This document shows positions 1 through 6,783 of a stretch of DNA of 7,027 nt, in pieces. Under the pieces are notes generated by a model. That model ran no database searches. It had not been told where the DNA came from and saw nothing but the letters and a program-made list of their open reading frames with translations. The position numbers and the translations under genes were made by a program. The stretch lies in contig NZ_JADAKK010000057.1 in NCBI RefSeq assembly GCF_020278625.1, forward strand, positions 1 to 7,027, given 5' to 3'. Every line of letters begins with the position of its first letter. Within the stretch, counting starts at the first letter, position 1. This stretch comes from Wolbachia endosymbiont of Mansonella ozzardi. Lineage in GTDB: Bacteria > Pseudomonadota > Alphaproteobacteria > Rickettsiales > Anaplasmataceae.

Positions 1-66
1 AGTGGATGAAAGAAGGTATCTATCGGGTTGCAGCTATACGAACATTATAATTTGAGCCTAACAGGA

Positions 67-105
67 GGTACCGTCATCCCACTACGTGTTAGCGGATGAG
101 ATACC
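67..105. repeat. Imperfect palindromic repeat (hairpin) downstream of petA
   Basis: Nested inverted arms are visible: GGTA (67-70) pairs with TACC (102-105), TCATCC (74-79) with GGATGA (94-99), and CTA (82-84) with TAG (90-92), around a CGTGT loop. The core reads like the short palindromic elements that start GTCATCCC and are scattered through Wolbachia genomes; that family assignment is from memory. The two sides do not match perfectly, so this is a degenerate copy. It lies about 70 bases past the petA stop and would fold in the petA transcript, but it has no T-run on the minus strand, so it is a poor intrinsic terminator. Confidence 0.6.
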
Positions 106-127
106 CTAAGTATTCTGTGGTGCCCAT
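89..127 (-). other. Short reading frame with good ribosome binding site, interrupted by the palindrome
   Basis: On the minus strand, 49 bases after the petA stop, AGGAG (140-136) lies 8 bases before an ATG (127-125). The frame reads MGTTEYLGYLIR and then stops at 91-89, inside the palindromic repeat. This is where petB (cytochrome b) would start if the usual petABC order were kept, but I cannot match these 12 residues to cytochrome b. It could be the remnant start of a gene cut by the repeat, a short leader peptide, or chance. No continuation is recognisable in 1-66. Confidence 0.3.
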
Positions 128-176
128 CTGTGTCGCTCCTAAAAATCCTTTACCATAATGCAAGAGATCTACTAGG

Positions 177-776
177 TTAAGCCTTTTTGCCAATTATTAC
201 AACACCTTTACTTGGGAAAAAATAATCAGGTATAGCCATATTTCTCGGTGCAGGCCCCCCAATTACTCGACCTGATGTATCATAATATGAGCCATGGCAA
301 GGGCAGAACCAGCCGTTGCCGTCCTTTGTAGCATGATCAACCGGCACACACCCAAGATGGGTGCATATTCCAACCATAATTAACCATTCATCTCTTCCTT
401 TGCATACTCTTTGCTCATCCGGCTGGGGGTCTCGCAAATCTTTTATATCAACTGCTCTTGCCGCTTCGATCTCTTGTTTCATACGTCTGCGAATAAATAC
501 CGGTTTACCTTGCCATCTTACTTTTTTCCCCTGCCCTTCTTGAATATCAGATAGATTAACCTCGACCGTAGACATCGCTAAAACTTCAGCAGAAGGGCTC
601 ATAGACTTAACTAGTGGCCAAAGTCCACTAGCAGCTCCTATACCTGCCATAGCACATGTAGTTAATGTTATAAAATCTCTCCTACTCTTATTTTTAGTGA
701 GGTCTTTAACAGGAGATACTTCTTTAGCCTCCTTGGCTGCCAACGATTTTTCATTTTTATTTAATTTTTTGTCCAT
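177..776 (-). CDS. petA: Ubiquinol-cytochrome c reductase iron-sulfur subunit (Rieske protein)
   Basis: This is the Rieske [2Fe-2S] subunit of respiratory complex III (cytochrome bc1). It takes electrons from ubiquinol and passes them to cytochrome c1 at the outer face of the inner membrane. The 199-residue product has both cluster-binding boxes: CTHLGC (residues 138-143) and CPCHGS (158-163). Expected ligands are Cys138, His140, Cys158 and His161, with a Cys143-Cys160 disulfide. A lysine-rich N-terminus is followed by a twin-arginine motif SRRDFI (31-36) and one membrane anchor (about 37-56), as in Tat-exported Rieske proteins. GGPAPR (173-178) is the conserved loop after box 2. The N-terminal extension of about 30 residues before the twin arginines is somewhat long. 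Start: ATG at 776, with only a weak GAG-type ribosome site. It lies 71 bp after gyrA on the same strand. No petB is recognisable downstream within the window. Confidence 0.97.
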   Translation of the reverse strand: MDKKLNKNEKSLAAKEAKEVSPVKDLTKNKSRRDFITLTTCAMAGIGAASGLWPLVKSMSPSAEVLAMSTVEVNLSDIQEGQGKKVRWQGKPVFIRRRMKQEIEAARAVDIKDLRDPQPDEQRVCKGRDEWLIMVGICTHLGCVPVDHATKDGNGWFCPCHGSYYDTSGRVIGGPAPRNMAIPDYFFPSKGVVIIGKKA

Positions 777-802
777 CGATCTCTACTCAGCTACAAATAT
801 AT

Positions 803-832
803 ATTTTAGCTCAAATACTATGGATTAATCAA
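803..832 (-). promoter_or_regulatory. Candidate sigma70 promoter for petA
   Basis: On the minus strand, TTGATT (832-827) and TAAAAT (808-803) are 18 bases apart and end about 26 bases before the petA ATG. The gyrA-petA gap holds no obvious hairpin terminator, so read-through from gyrA is also possible. The assignment rests on hexamer match and spacing only. Confidence 0.4.
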
Positions 833-847
833 TAAAAACTTGCACTT

Positions 848-3571
848 TTAGCCGTCGCTGATACAGCTTGGGGAGACGGAGTTTCCGACCTCTTCAGAAG
901 TGCTATCTTCAGTGGAACCAGGATCTTCAATTTTTGCCGCTGACACCACCTTTTCTTTATTCTCTGTTTTAAATAGGGTAACTCCCTGAGTGCTACGCCC
1001 TGTGATTCTAATACCATCAACTGAAATGCGAATTAACTTTCCTTTATCTGTAATGAGCATTATATTGTCACCCTGCTCAACTGGAAAACTAGCAACAACA
1101 CTGCCGTTTCTGCTGGTGGTAAGAATATTGGTGATACCAACACCACCCCTATTGGTTACCCTGTACTCATACGCAGAAGTTCTTTTACCAAAGCCATTTT
1201 CAGTAATGGTTAGTATAAATTCCTCATTCACCGCAAGTTTTAAGAATAATTCACTGTCTATTCCCAAATCGTTCAAAGACTTTTCTAACTTAGAATCAAT
1301 GGCGTTATTAGTAGCAGCTTCCAGTCTTTTTGCAAGTGGAACTTTTAGGTAAAGTTCTTTTGTTTCTGTTGTAACACCTATACCGTTTAGTATGGTCATG
1401 GATATTACGCTATCGCTCTTTACAAGTTTGATGCCTCTTACGCCATCTGAATTGCGGCTTTTGAATTGGCGAACATCACTTACAACAAATCTGATGCTTT
1501 TCCCAAGCGTTGTTGAAAGTAAAACGTGATCAATTTCGTTGCATACTTTAACCGACATTAATTTATCTCCCTCATCAAGCTTTATTGCTATCTTTCCATT
1601 ACTTGGAATATAGTGAAAATCTGCTAAGGAGTTACGCCTTATGTTTCCATGAGCAGTAGCAAAGACTATATTCTGATTTTCATCATTCTCACTTGGAAGT
1701 GGCATAATGTTGGTTATAGTTTCACCTTCAGCGAGAGGAAATATATTAACAAGCGCTCTTCCACGTGCTGTTGGCTCTGCAAGAGGTAATTTATAAACCT
1801 TTAACCTATAAACTCTGCCATTGTTGGAAAAGAATAAAAGGCTAGTGTGGGTATTTCCAACAAACAATCTCGTGGTTACATCTTCCTCCTTTAATCCCTG
1901 TCCCAGCTTTCCTTTTCCACCACGACGCTGAGTTCTATAGTGAGAAAGCTTCACGCGCTTAATGTAACCATTCATAGTTACGGTTATCACCATATCCTCT
2001 TGTGGAATGAGATCCTCAGCTTCAATGTCTAGACCTGACTCTTCTATTGAAGTCTTTCGCGGTACGGCAAATCTGTTTTTTATCTCTTGTAAATTATTCT
2101 TTATTTCTTTCATCAATTTTTCCTCTGAGCCAAGAAAAGCGATATATTCTTTTATCAGGATGATCATTGAATTTAGCTCAGCCCTTAATTTGCCTTTTTC
2201 AAGACCTGTTAAGCGTTGCAATTTCATGTCAAGAATAGCCTTAGTCTGCAGCTCAGTTAATCTGTACACTCCGTTTTTTAAAAAGCTCTCACTGTCTGAA
2301 ATCAAGCTAATAATCGTGTTTATTTCAGCTGAAGCCTTCCACCCTTTATTTAAAAGCTCTTTGTTTGCTTCTTCAGAATCTTTCGCACCACGGATGATTT
2401 TTATCACTTCATCTATGCTCAAAACTGCAATATAGAGACCTACGTATATATGAGCTTTTTCCCTCGTTTTTCTTAGACGAAACTCTGTTCTCCTGATTAG
2501 CACTTCTTTTCTAAAGTCAACAAAAGCAGCTATGATTTCTTTCAATGACATCAAAGCAGGTCTGTTTTTACTCAGAACCAAAGTGTTAACACTAAAGCTA
2601 CTTCTTAGAGGAGTAAGTCCCAGTATTTGATTCAGTAAGAAATCTGCTGCAGTATTTTTCCTAAGATCAATCACTACCCTAATGCCGGACTTATCGGACT
2701 CATCACGGATTTCAGTTATGCCATCAATTTTTTTCTCTTTTACGAGCTCACCTATTTTCTCAATTAATTTTACTTTATTTACCTGGTAAGGTATTTCATC
2801 AATAACTATTGCTTGCCTACCTTGCGTCAGATCTTCTATGTGAGTTTTTCCTTGTACAACAATTGAGCCTCGACCTGTGGCAAACGCTGACCTTATTCCA
2901 GATCTACCAAGAATTGTTCCGCCAGTTGGAAAATCTGGGCCAGGCATCACTTTAAGCAGTTCATCTAAAGTTACTTCGGGGTTATCTATGTATAATATAC
3001 AAGCATCAATTACTTCTCCAAGATTATGAGAAGGAACGTTGGTTGCCATACCGACTGCAACACCACTTGTACCGTTTACCAATAGATTCGGAAACTCCGC
3101 AGGTAGTACAACAGGCTCTGTTTCATTTTCATCGTAGTTTGGCCTAAAGTCAACTGTATCTTCATCGATATCATTCAATAAAAAATGCGACACTTTGTGG
3201 AGCCTTGCTTCTGTATATCGCATCGAAGCTGGAGGATCTCCATCTATTGAACCAAAGTTACCTTGCCCATCAATAAGTGGTAAAAGAAGAGAGAAATTTT
3301 GAGCCATCCTGACCAAAGAGTCATAAATAGCCATATCACCATGTGGGTGATATTTCCCCATTACATCCCCAACTATACGAGCTGCCTTTTTATATGGCTT
3401 ACCAGCATCATACCCTGCCTTTGACATTGCATATAATATGCGTCTATGGACTGGTTTAAACCCATCCCGCACGTCAGGTATAGCCCGGCTTATGATCACG
3501 CTCATTGCATAAGAAAGATAAGAATCTTCCAGCTCCTTCACTATTGAAATTGGTACTATGTTGTTTTGCAT
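848..3571 (-). CDS. gyrA: DNA gyrase subunit A
   Basis: This is the breakage-reunion subunit of DNA gyrase (A2B2 with GyrB), which introduces negative supercoils in an ATP-dependent way. The 907-residue frame is intact and close to the usual GyrA length. The N-terminus ([14 protein letters not shown], from residue 13) is typical and supports the ATG at 3571, although no strong Shine-Dalgarno precedes it. The winged-helix region has [12 protein letters not shown] (73-84). The catalytic tyrosine is Tyr119 in MRYTEARL, next to Arg118, equivalent to E. coli Tyr122/Arg121. The GyrA box QRRGGKG (548-554) opens the C-terminal beta-pinwheel that wraps DNA and separates gyrase from topoisomerase IV. 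A segment of about 35 residues (about 741-775) sits between pinwheel blades, before [15 protein letters not shown], which resembles alphaproteobacterial GyrA. The tail (about 880-907) is acidic and serine-rich. Oddity: Met80 occupies the E. coli Ser83 position that governs quinolone binding, while Asp84 (E. coli Asp87) is kept. Confidence 0.98.
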   Translation of the reverse strand: MQNNIVPISIVKELEDSYLSYAMSVIISRAIPDVRDGFKPVHRRILYAMSKAGYDAGKPYKKAARIVGDVMGKYHPHGDMAIYDSLVRMAQNFSLLLPLIDGQGNFGSIDGDPPASMRYTEARLHKVSHFLLNDIDEDTVDFRPNYDENETEPVVLPAEFPNLLVNGTSGVAVGMATNVPSHNLGEVIDACILYIDNPEVTLDELLKVMPGPDFPTGGTILGRSGIRSAFATGRGSIVVQGKTHIEDLTQGRQAIVIDEIPYQVNKVKLIEKIGELVKEKKIDGITEIRDESDKSGIRVVIDLRKNTAADFLLNQILGLTPLRSSFSVNTLVLSKNRPALMSLKEIIAAFVDFRKEVLIRRTEFRLRKTREKAHIYVGLYIAVLSIDEVIKIIRGAKDSEEANKELLNKGWKASAEINTIISLISDSESFLKNGVYRLTELQTKAILDMKLQRLTGLEKGKLRAELNSMIILIKEYIAFLGSEEKLMKEIKNNLQEIKNRFAVPRKTSIEESGLDIEAEDLIPQEDMVITVTMNGYIKRVKLSHYRTQRRGGKGKLGQGLKEEDVTTRLFVGNTHTSLLFFSNNGRVYRLKVYKLPLAEPTARGRALVNIFPLAEGETITNIMPLPSENDENQNIVFATAHGNIRRNSLADFHYIPSNGKIAIKLDEGDKLMSVKVCNEIDHVLLSTTLGKSIRFVVSDVRQFKSRNSDGVRGIKLVKSDSVISMTILNGIGVTTETKELYLKVPLAKRLEAATNNAIDSKLEKSLNDLGIDSELFLKLAVNEEFILTITENGFGKRTSAYEYRVTNRGGVGITNILTTSRNGSVVASFPVEQGDNIMLITDKGKLIRISVDGIRITGRSTQGVTLFKTENKEKVVSAAKIEDPGSTEDSTSEEVGNSVSPSCISDG

Positions 3572-3599
3572 TTTCTATACTTTAATCGAAGTAACTGTA

Positions 3600-3629
3600 A
3601 TATTAACACTTAGTTAAGCAAATGGTCAA
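3600..3629 (-). promoter_or_regulatory. Candidate sigma70 promoter for gyrA
   Basis: On the minus strand, TTGACC (3629-3624) matches the -35 consensus at five of six bases. TAATAT (3605-3600) is a fair -10 at 18-base spacing, about 28 bases before the gyrA ATG. It lies in the 131-bp divergent region shared with the tRNA-Val promoter, and the two promoters do not overlap. Confidence 0.5.
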
Positions 3630-3663
3630 TGATAAATTAGACAGCATATGATTCTACTTCTTG

Positions 3664-3692
3664 TTTACAATAATAATATTGAGTTATAGAAT
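3664..3692 (+). promoter_or_regulatory. Candidate sigma70 promoter for tRNA-Val
   Basis: TTTACA (3664-3669) and TAGAAT (3687-3692) are separated by exactly 17 bases. The -10 ends 10 bases before the mature tRNA 5' end, so the primary transcript would have almost no 5' leader. Confidence 0.55.
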
Positions 3693-3702
3693 TACACTAA
3701 AG

Positions 3703-3775
3703 GGGCAATTAGCTCAGCTGGTAGAGCATCTCGTTTACACCGAGGAGGTCGGCAGTTCAAGTCTGTCATTGCCCA
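3703..3775 (+). tRNA. tRNA-Val (anticodon UAC)
   Basis: A complete 73-nt cloverleaf can be drawn. Acceptor GGGCAAT (3703-3709) pairs with ATTGCCC (3768-3774), with discriminator A at 3775. The D-arm has GCTC...GAGC. The anticodon stem TCTCG/CGAGG, with one G-U pair, encloses the loop TTTACAC, whose anticodon is TAC (UAC), reading the GUN valine codons with A or G, and by wobble others. The T-arm is GGCAG-TTCAAGT-CTGTC. The 3' CCA is not encoded and must be added by a nucleotidyltransferase. The gene is divergent from gyrA and stands alone, with no neighbouring tRNA visible. Confidence 0.96.
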
Positions 3776-3892
3776 CTATATTGATCCTAGTATAGCATAA
3801 ATTCACTATAATAGCCTGTTTTAATAGCTATAAACATTGTTTTTTATATCTAATTATTTATTTAAAATCTTCTGCTTTCTTTCTATGACCCT

Positions 3893-3916
3893 CTACCATT
3901 TTTCTAAAAAAGGTAG
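3893..3916. repeat. Near-perfect 24-bp inverted repeat in the tRNA-to-ankyrin spacer
   Basis: CTACC (3893-3897) pairs with GGTAG (3912-3916), and after one A/A mismatch TTTTT pairs with AAAAA around a CT loop. The AT-rich spacer at 3776-4000 holds no gene that I can recognise. The lack of a following T-run makes this a weak terminator candidate. A remnant of a small mobile palindromic element is possible. Confidence 0.45.
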
Positions 3917-3922
3917 GTGCTG

Positions 3923-3936
3923 GCTTTGAAAAAAGC
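3923..3936 (+). other. Small hairpin with GAAA tetraloop
   Basis: GCTTT (3923-3927), a GAAA loop (3928-3931) and AAAGC (3932-3936) form a compact five-pair hairpin 7 bases after the 24-bp inverted repeat. GNRA loops are stable in RNA, but no other part of a known structured RNA is visible here, so no function is assigned. Confidence 0.3.
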
Positions 3937-3986
3937 AACAAGCTTTGATGCTAGTATAAAAATATATTCTACATACAAATTTAAGC

Positions 3987-4014
3987 TTTACTCATGCTGT
4001 ATATTGTATACAAT
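3987..4014 (+). promoter_or_regulatory. Candidate promoter of the ankyrin pseudogene
   Basis: TTTACT (3987-3992) and TACAAT (4009-4014) are 16 bases apart, with the -10 ending 32 bases before the probable GTG start. The -10 sits inside a 16-bp perfect palindrome. The match to consensus is good (four of six and five of six), so the broken gene may still be transcribed. Confidence 0.45.
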
Positions 4015-4016
4015 AT
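4001..4016. promoter_or_regulatory. Perfect 16-bp palindrome over the -10 region (possible operator)
   Basis: ATATTGTATACAATAT is a perfect dyad covering the spacer end and -10 hexamer of the candidate ankyrin promoter. A dimeric repressor site is one reading of such a layout. In DNA this rich in A and T, chance is a serious alternative, and no cognate regulator is in the window. Confidence 0.3.
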
Positions 4017-4032
4017 GTTATCTATCTAGGTT

Positions 4033-4038
4033 AGGAGG
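4033..4038 (+). promoter_or_regulatory. Strong ribosome binding site of the ankyrin pseudogene
   Basis: AGGAGG is a full Shine-Dalgarno match. It lies 8 bases before the GTG at 4047, whose frame continues into the recognisable gene, and only 4 bases before the ATG at 4043, whose frame stops after 11 codons. This favours the GTG as the original start. Confidence 0.5.
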
Positions 4039-4046
4039 TGGCATGG

Positions 4047-6166
4047 GTGTCACTACGTCAACATGGAAATATGTTTGAGAGTCTGTAGTAAGCAAGTGAA
4101 CGTAAGCTAGGAGAGAAATTAAGCACTGGGCAAGATTGGTTAGAAATAGATAAACTATTAGACGAGGAGTATGAGTTTATAAAAAAACGTCTTTTGTTAT
4201 CACATGACGCTCGTTTTTTAATGGATAGTAAATTGTTGTTTGGGATATAGTGTGTACATGTTTTGCTTACACATCTAATTTAACAGAAAGTCAGAGGAGG
4301 TTAAATAAAGAATTGTTAAGCACTCTTAAAGGTTTAGATCCATGTTATTACGGTCCAAGGGAAGGCAGAAATTATGAGTATTATATTGAAAAACTTATAG
4401 AATTCTTACAAAATAATAAGAATAATGAAAACCTCAAAACTGTTTCTAACCTTAAAATGAAGAGAGTCTGGGTTAATAGTATTGCACAAAGTATCGTCTA
4501 TAGGTGAAATAACTGCAAAATATAATAGTGCTATAGATTTGCTCTTAGAAGCGGGAGCTGATCATAATTACAGGATGATGGAGGAGAGACGCCCCTACAC
4601 TATACTAATATGCTTGTTAATATAGCTTCTCTCCTAAAAGGAAAAGCTAGTCCTAATATATAAGATGATGAAGTAAGAACACCATTGTACTATGCTGCTA
4701 GTATTGGTCATACTGACTATGTAATTTGCTTCTGGAGAAAAAAGCTGATCCTGGTATACGTGATAGACAAGGAAAGACTCCACTGGAAATCGCAATTGAT
4801 AGTCATCACTATTATATCGAAGAATACTTTTTAACTGATAATCAAAAGAAATTAGGTAAAGAATTATATTGTATACTTGGTGCATGCTTTAATGCATATG
4901 AGCATTGTGTCTGGAGTCAAGATAAAGATTGTTCAGATTACACTGTTAGCTTCATTAACTTACTGAAAGTCTGAAAAAGCTTTTGGATAAACACAGGGAT
5001 AGTCAAGATCTAAAAATGATTTTCAGTGTTCAAGACGGAGGAGGTGGGTCAAAAGTACTTAACTGCACTAGGGCTATTAATAAGAAAGCAGTAGATTTAC
5101 TTTTATTGTCAGGAGCAATTGATCCGAGCAAAGAAGGGAACTCACTTTTAGGTTGTGATGGGTCTTTTCATAGTGCTGGGGAAAAGTATTTCGTAAAATC
5201 TACCTTATGGAGTATACTAAATCAACAGATAAAGCTAAATAAGTTTTTAGATAGAATATCTGACGCTCAAAATATGAGTCAACTAGAAAGAATTGTAGAT
5301 GAAGCTATGAGTTCTGAAATGAGGTTTAATTTTCCTATTCATTCATATGGAGCAACATGCAAGGTACGTACAACTTTGCAGATCGTGTAATAAAAAGAAT
5401 CAACATATTAGAGAAGGATCCCAAAACTGTTAGTAATATAATATGTAAGTTGATATCGAAAGAAGTAGTATTTTATAATGGAGACAGCTGGAAAATCATT
5501 GATACATTGGAACCTGAGCTTAAGTACCAAAAATTAATATGGTTAGGGCTTATGTAAACTATATTAATTGTACTCGGAAGTTTCTGAAAATTGTTAAAAG
5601 TGCAGCAAGTGGTAGATTATGTAATGCAAAAATGGACAATGTTACTTCTTATTCCAGAGTATTTTAGAGACAGCGTAATAAACGTTGCAGAGATTACAGA
5701 TGGAGCAAGGAATTTAGGGTCAACCCAGGGAGAAATGGGATATGGAAGAGATATAATCAAGATCGGTAAAAGTGAGGTAGAAATTACAATAGAAAACGGC
5801 ATAAGGAATTACACAGATCTTACAAATGGCAGTGACGTAGCATTAACTTTTCCTACTAGTTTGGGAGAACTAGAAGTGAGATAATACCTTGATACGCAAG
5901 ATACAAATCTCATAAGGGTAGAAATAAACAGTCAAGATTTGCTAGAGCAACTAAAAAACTGTAATGAAAAAATAGGAAAGAATTGCTTACTAGGAGGGTT
6001 ACCAGTTAGTGGGGCTATAGAGCAAGGATCTTTTTTTAGGTCTAGAAAACCGATGTGTTCTGAAGTAATAGGTCAATCTGATAGAAAGCAAATGGATTCT
6101 AGAATAATGCGTGAAGAATTAAGAAGAGTCTCAGGTACAGAAAGAGAAAAAATTACTATGCCTTGA
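4047..6166 (+). pseudogene. Ankyrin-repeat protein, heavily degraded
   Basis: About 2.1 kb of broken coding sequence for an ankyrin-repeat protein of perhaps 700 residues. It probably started at GTG 4047 (VSLRQHGNMFESL, then tandem TAG TAA at 4086-4091) and resumes in the same frame as ASERKLGEKLSTGQDW up to TAG 4248. Ankyrin repeats are spread over three frames: GLIVLHKVSSIG...LLLEAGAD (4470-4562), GGETPLHY...LLKGKASPNI (4580-4660), RTPLYYAASIGHTDYV (4676-4723) running into LLLEKKADPGI (4726-4761), and GKTPLEIA (4772-4795). Frame changes fall near 4250, 4460, 4572, 4725, 4960, 5350, 5555 and 5650. Further in-frame TAA codons are at 4661 and 5882. A non-repeat C-terminal region (5660-6166) ends at TGA 6164. 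Ankyrin proteins in these endosymbionts are often suspected secreted effectors; this copy cannot make one. Exact lesion sites are estimates from where frames exchange. Which orthologue it descends from is unknown to me. Confidence 0.88.
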
Positions 6167-6182
6167 AATTTGCCCTAGAGAA

Positions 6183-6205
6183 TAGACAGTATGTCTAATC
6201 TTTTC
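6183..6205 (+). terminator. Weak intrinsic terminator candidate after the ankyrin pseudogene
   Basis: TAGAC (6183-6187) and GTCTA (6193-6197) form a five-pair stem with an AGTAT loop, followed by a pyrimidine/T-rich stretch (ATCTTTTCTATTTT). It sits 16 bases past the pseudogene's final TGA. The stem is short and the T-run is interrupted, so terminating power is doubtful. Confidence 0.3.
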
Positions 6206-6240
6206 TATTTTCCTGTTAATAAGGCAGTAACTTAGCTTTT

Positions 6241-6269
6241 TTAGCTAATTAACTTTTGTATTATAGAAT
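6241..6269 (+). promoter_or_regulatory. Possible promoter of the SgcJ/EcaC-like pseudogene
   Basis: TAGAAT (6264-6269) is a good -10. The best -35 at 17-base spacing, TTAGCT (6241-6246), matches only three of six bases. The -10 ends 26 bases before the ATG. Only a weak ribosome site (TAGGG, 6288-6292) precedes the start. Confidence 0.3.
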
Positions 6270-6295
6270 AGCGTTTTTAATTTTCGTAGGGTAGT

Positions 6296-6783
6296 ATGTG
6301 GAACAGGGCGTGTAAAAAAGGAGTTATCTCAATATTAAGTTTTTTACTTGCTATCCTGGCCTTAGTGGTTGTAGTCCAAGTTTTTACCAGAGGCCGGAGT
6401 TGTGTCAAAGCTAGTGATCAGGATATCGAAGCGTTGTTTAATCGTTGGAATGATTCGTTAAAAACTGGCGATGCTTATCAGGTTAACGCAAACTACACTG
6501 ATGATGCAGTATTGCTATCAACTTTATCCCCTAGTCCAAGAACAACCAGTGCTTAGCACGTTGATTACTTTAAAGATTTTTTAGCTGAATACCCAATTGC
6601 AGAAGTTGAGTCAGTACTATAAACATTGTATGTAATAAAGCTGTTGACACAGGCTTATATACCCTCAGTCTGAAAGACGGCAAGGAGTTACGAGCTAGTT
6701 ACATGTTTACTTACAGGTGGGACAAGAATAAATAGTTAACATCATCGCATCACTCTTCATTGACACCTGAGAACCACTCATAA
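6296..6783 (+). pseudogene. Membrane-anchored SgcJ/EcaC-like (SnoaL/NTF2-fold) protein, inactivated
   Basis: The ATG at 6296 opens a product with an N-terminal hydrophobic anchor or signal (residues 9-30), then IEALFNRWNDSLKTGD and NYTDDAVLLSTLSPSPRTTSA. These resemble the SgcJ/EcaC group of small NTF2-fold proteins, sometimes described as CaMKII-association-domain-like. The frame stops at TAG 6554-6556, where CAG (Gln) would read on into HVDYFKDFLAEYPIAEVES. A one-base loss near 6612-6622 shifts the frame into NIVCNKAVDTGLYTLSLKDGKELRASYMFTYRWDKNK. A second TAG at 6733-6735, where TGG (Trp) would be expected from the family pattern, is followed by LTSSHHSSLTPENHS and TAA at 6781-6783. Repairing the three lesions gives about 162 residues, a sensible full length. 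Function is unknown, as the family name reflects similarity rather than a proven reaction. The family call is from memory of conserved residues. Confidence 0.8.

Noticed and set aside
361..543. 60-residue plus-strand open frame
   Set aside because: Antisense to the Rieske gene over its cluster-binding region; no independent support.
829..1020. 63-residue minus-strand open frame
   Set aside because: It overlaps the 3' end of gyrA in another frame, has no family signature, and gyrA is certain here.
990..1352. 120-residue plus-strand open frame
   Set aside because: Antisense shadow of the gyrA pinwheel domain, with no ribosome site or recognisable motif.
2007..2435. 142-residue plus-strand open frame
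   Set aside because: It is antisense to the coiled-coil part of gyrA; its Ser/Phe/Ile-rich composition is what antisense of Lys/Glu/Asp codons gives.
3805..3845. Terminator for tRNA-Val (ATAGC...GCTAT followed by T-run)
   Set aside because: Only five pairs with an 11-base loop, and the T-run is separated from the stem; too weak to call.
4250..4507. Stand-alone 85-residue gene with GTG start
   Set aside because: No ribosome site, begins at a frame break, and continues the same protein as the flanking frames; treated as part of the pseudogene.
4634..4885. 83-residue minus-strand open frame
   Set aside because: Antisense to ankyrin repeats whose plus-strand signatures are clear; rich in Ile/Tyr/Ser as expected for AT-rich antisense.
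4983..5390. Stand-alone 135-residue gene with TTG start
   Set aside because: The frame is open upstream to 4959 and joins the preceding frame at a shift; the TTG has no Shine-Dalgarno.
5617..5802. 61-residue minus-strand open frame
   Set aside because: Antisense to the readable C-terminal part of the ankyrin pseudogene.
6232..6248. TTAGC/GCTAA hairpin upstream of the SgcJ/EcaC-like pseudogene
   Set aside because: Five AT-rich pairs around a T6 loop in AT-rich DNA; readily explained by chance.
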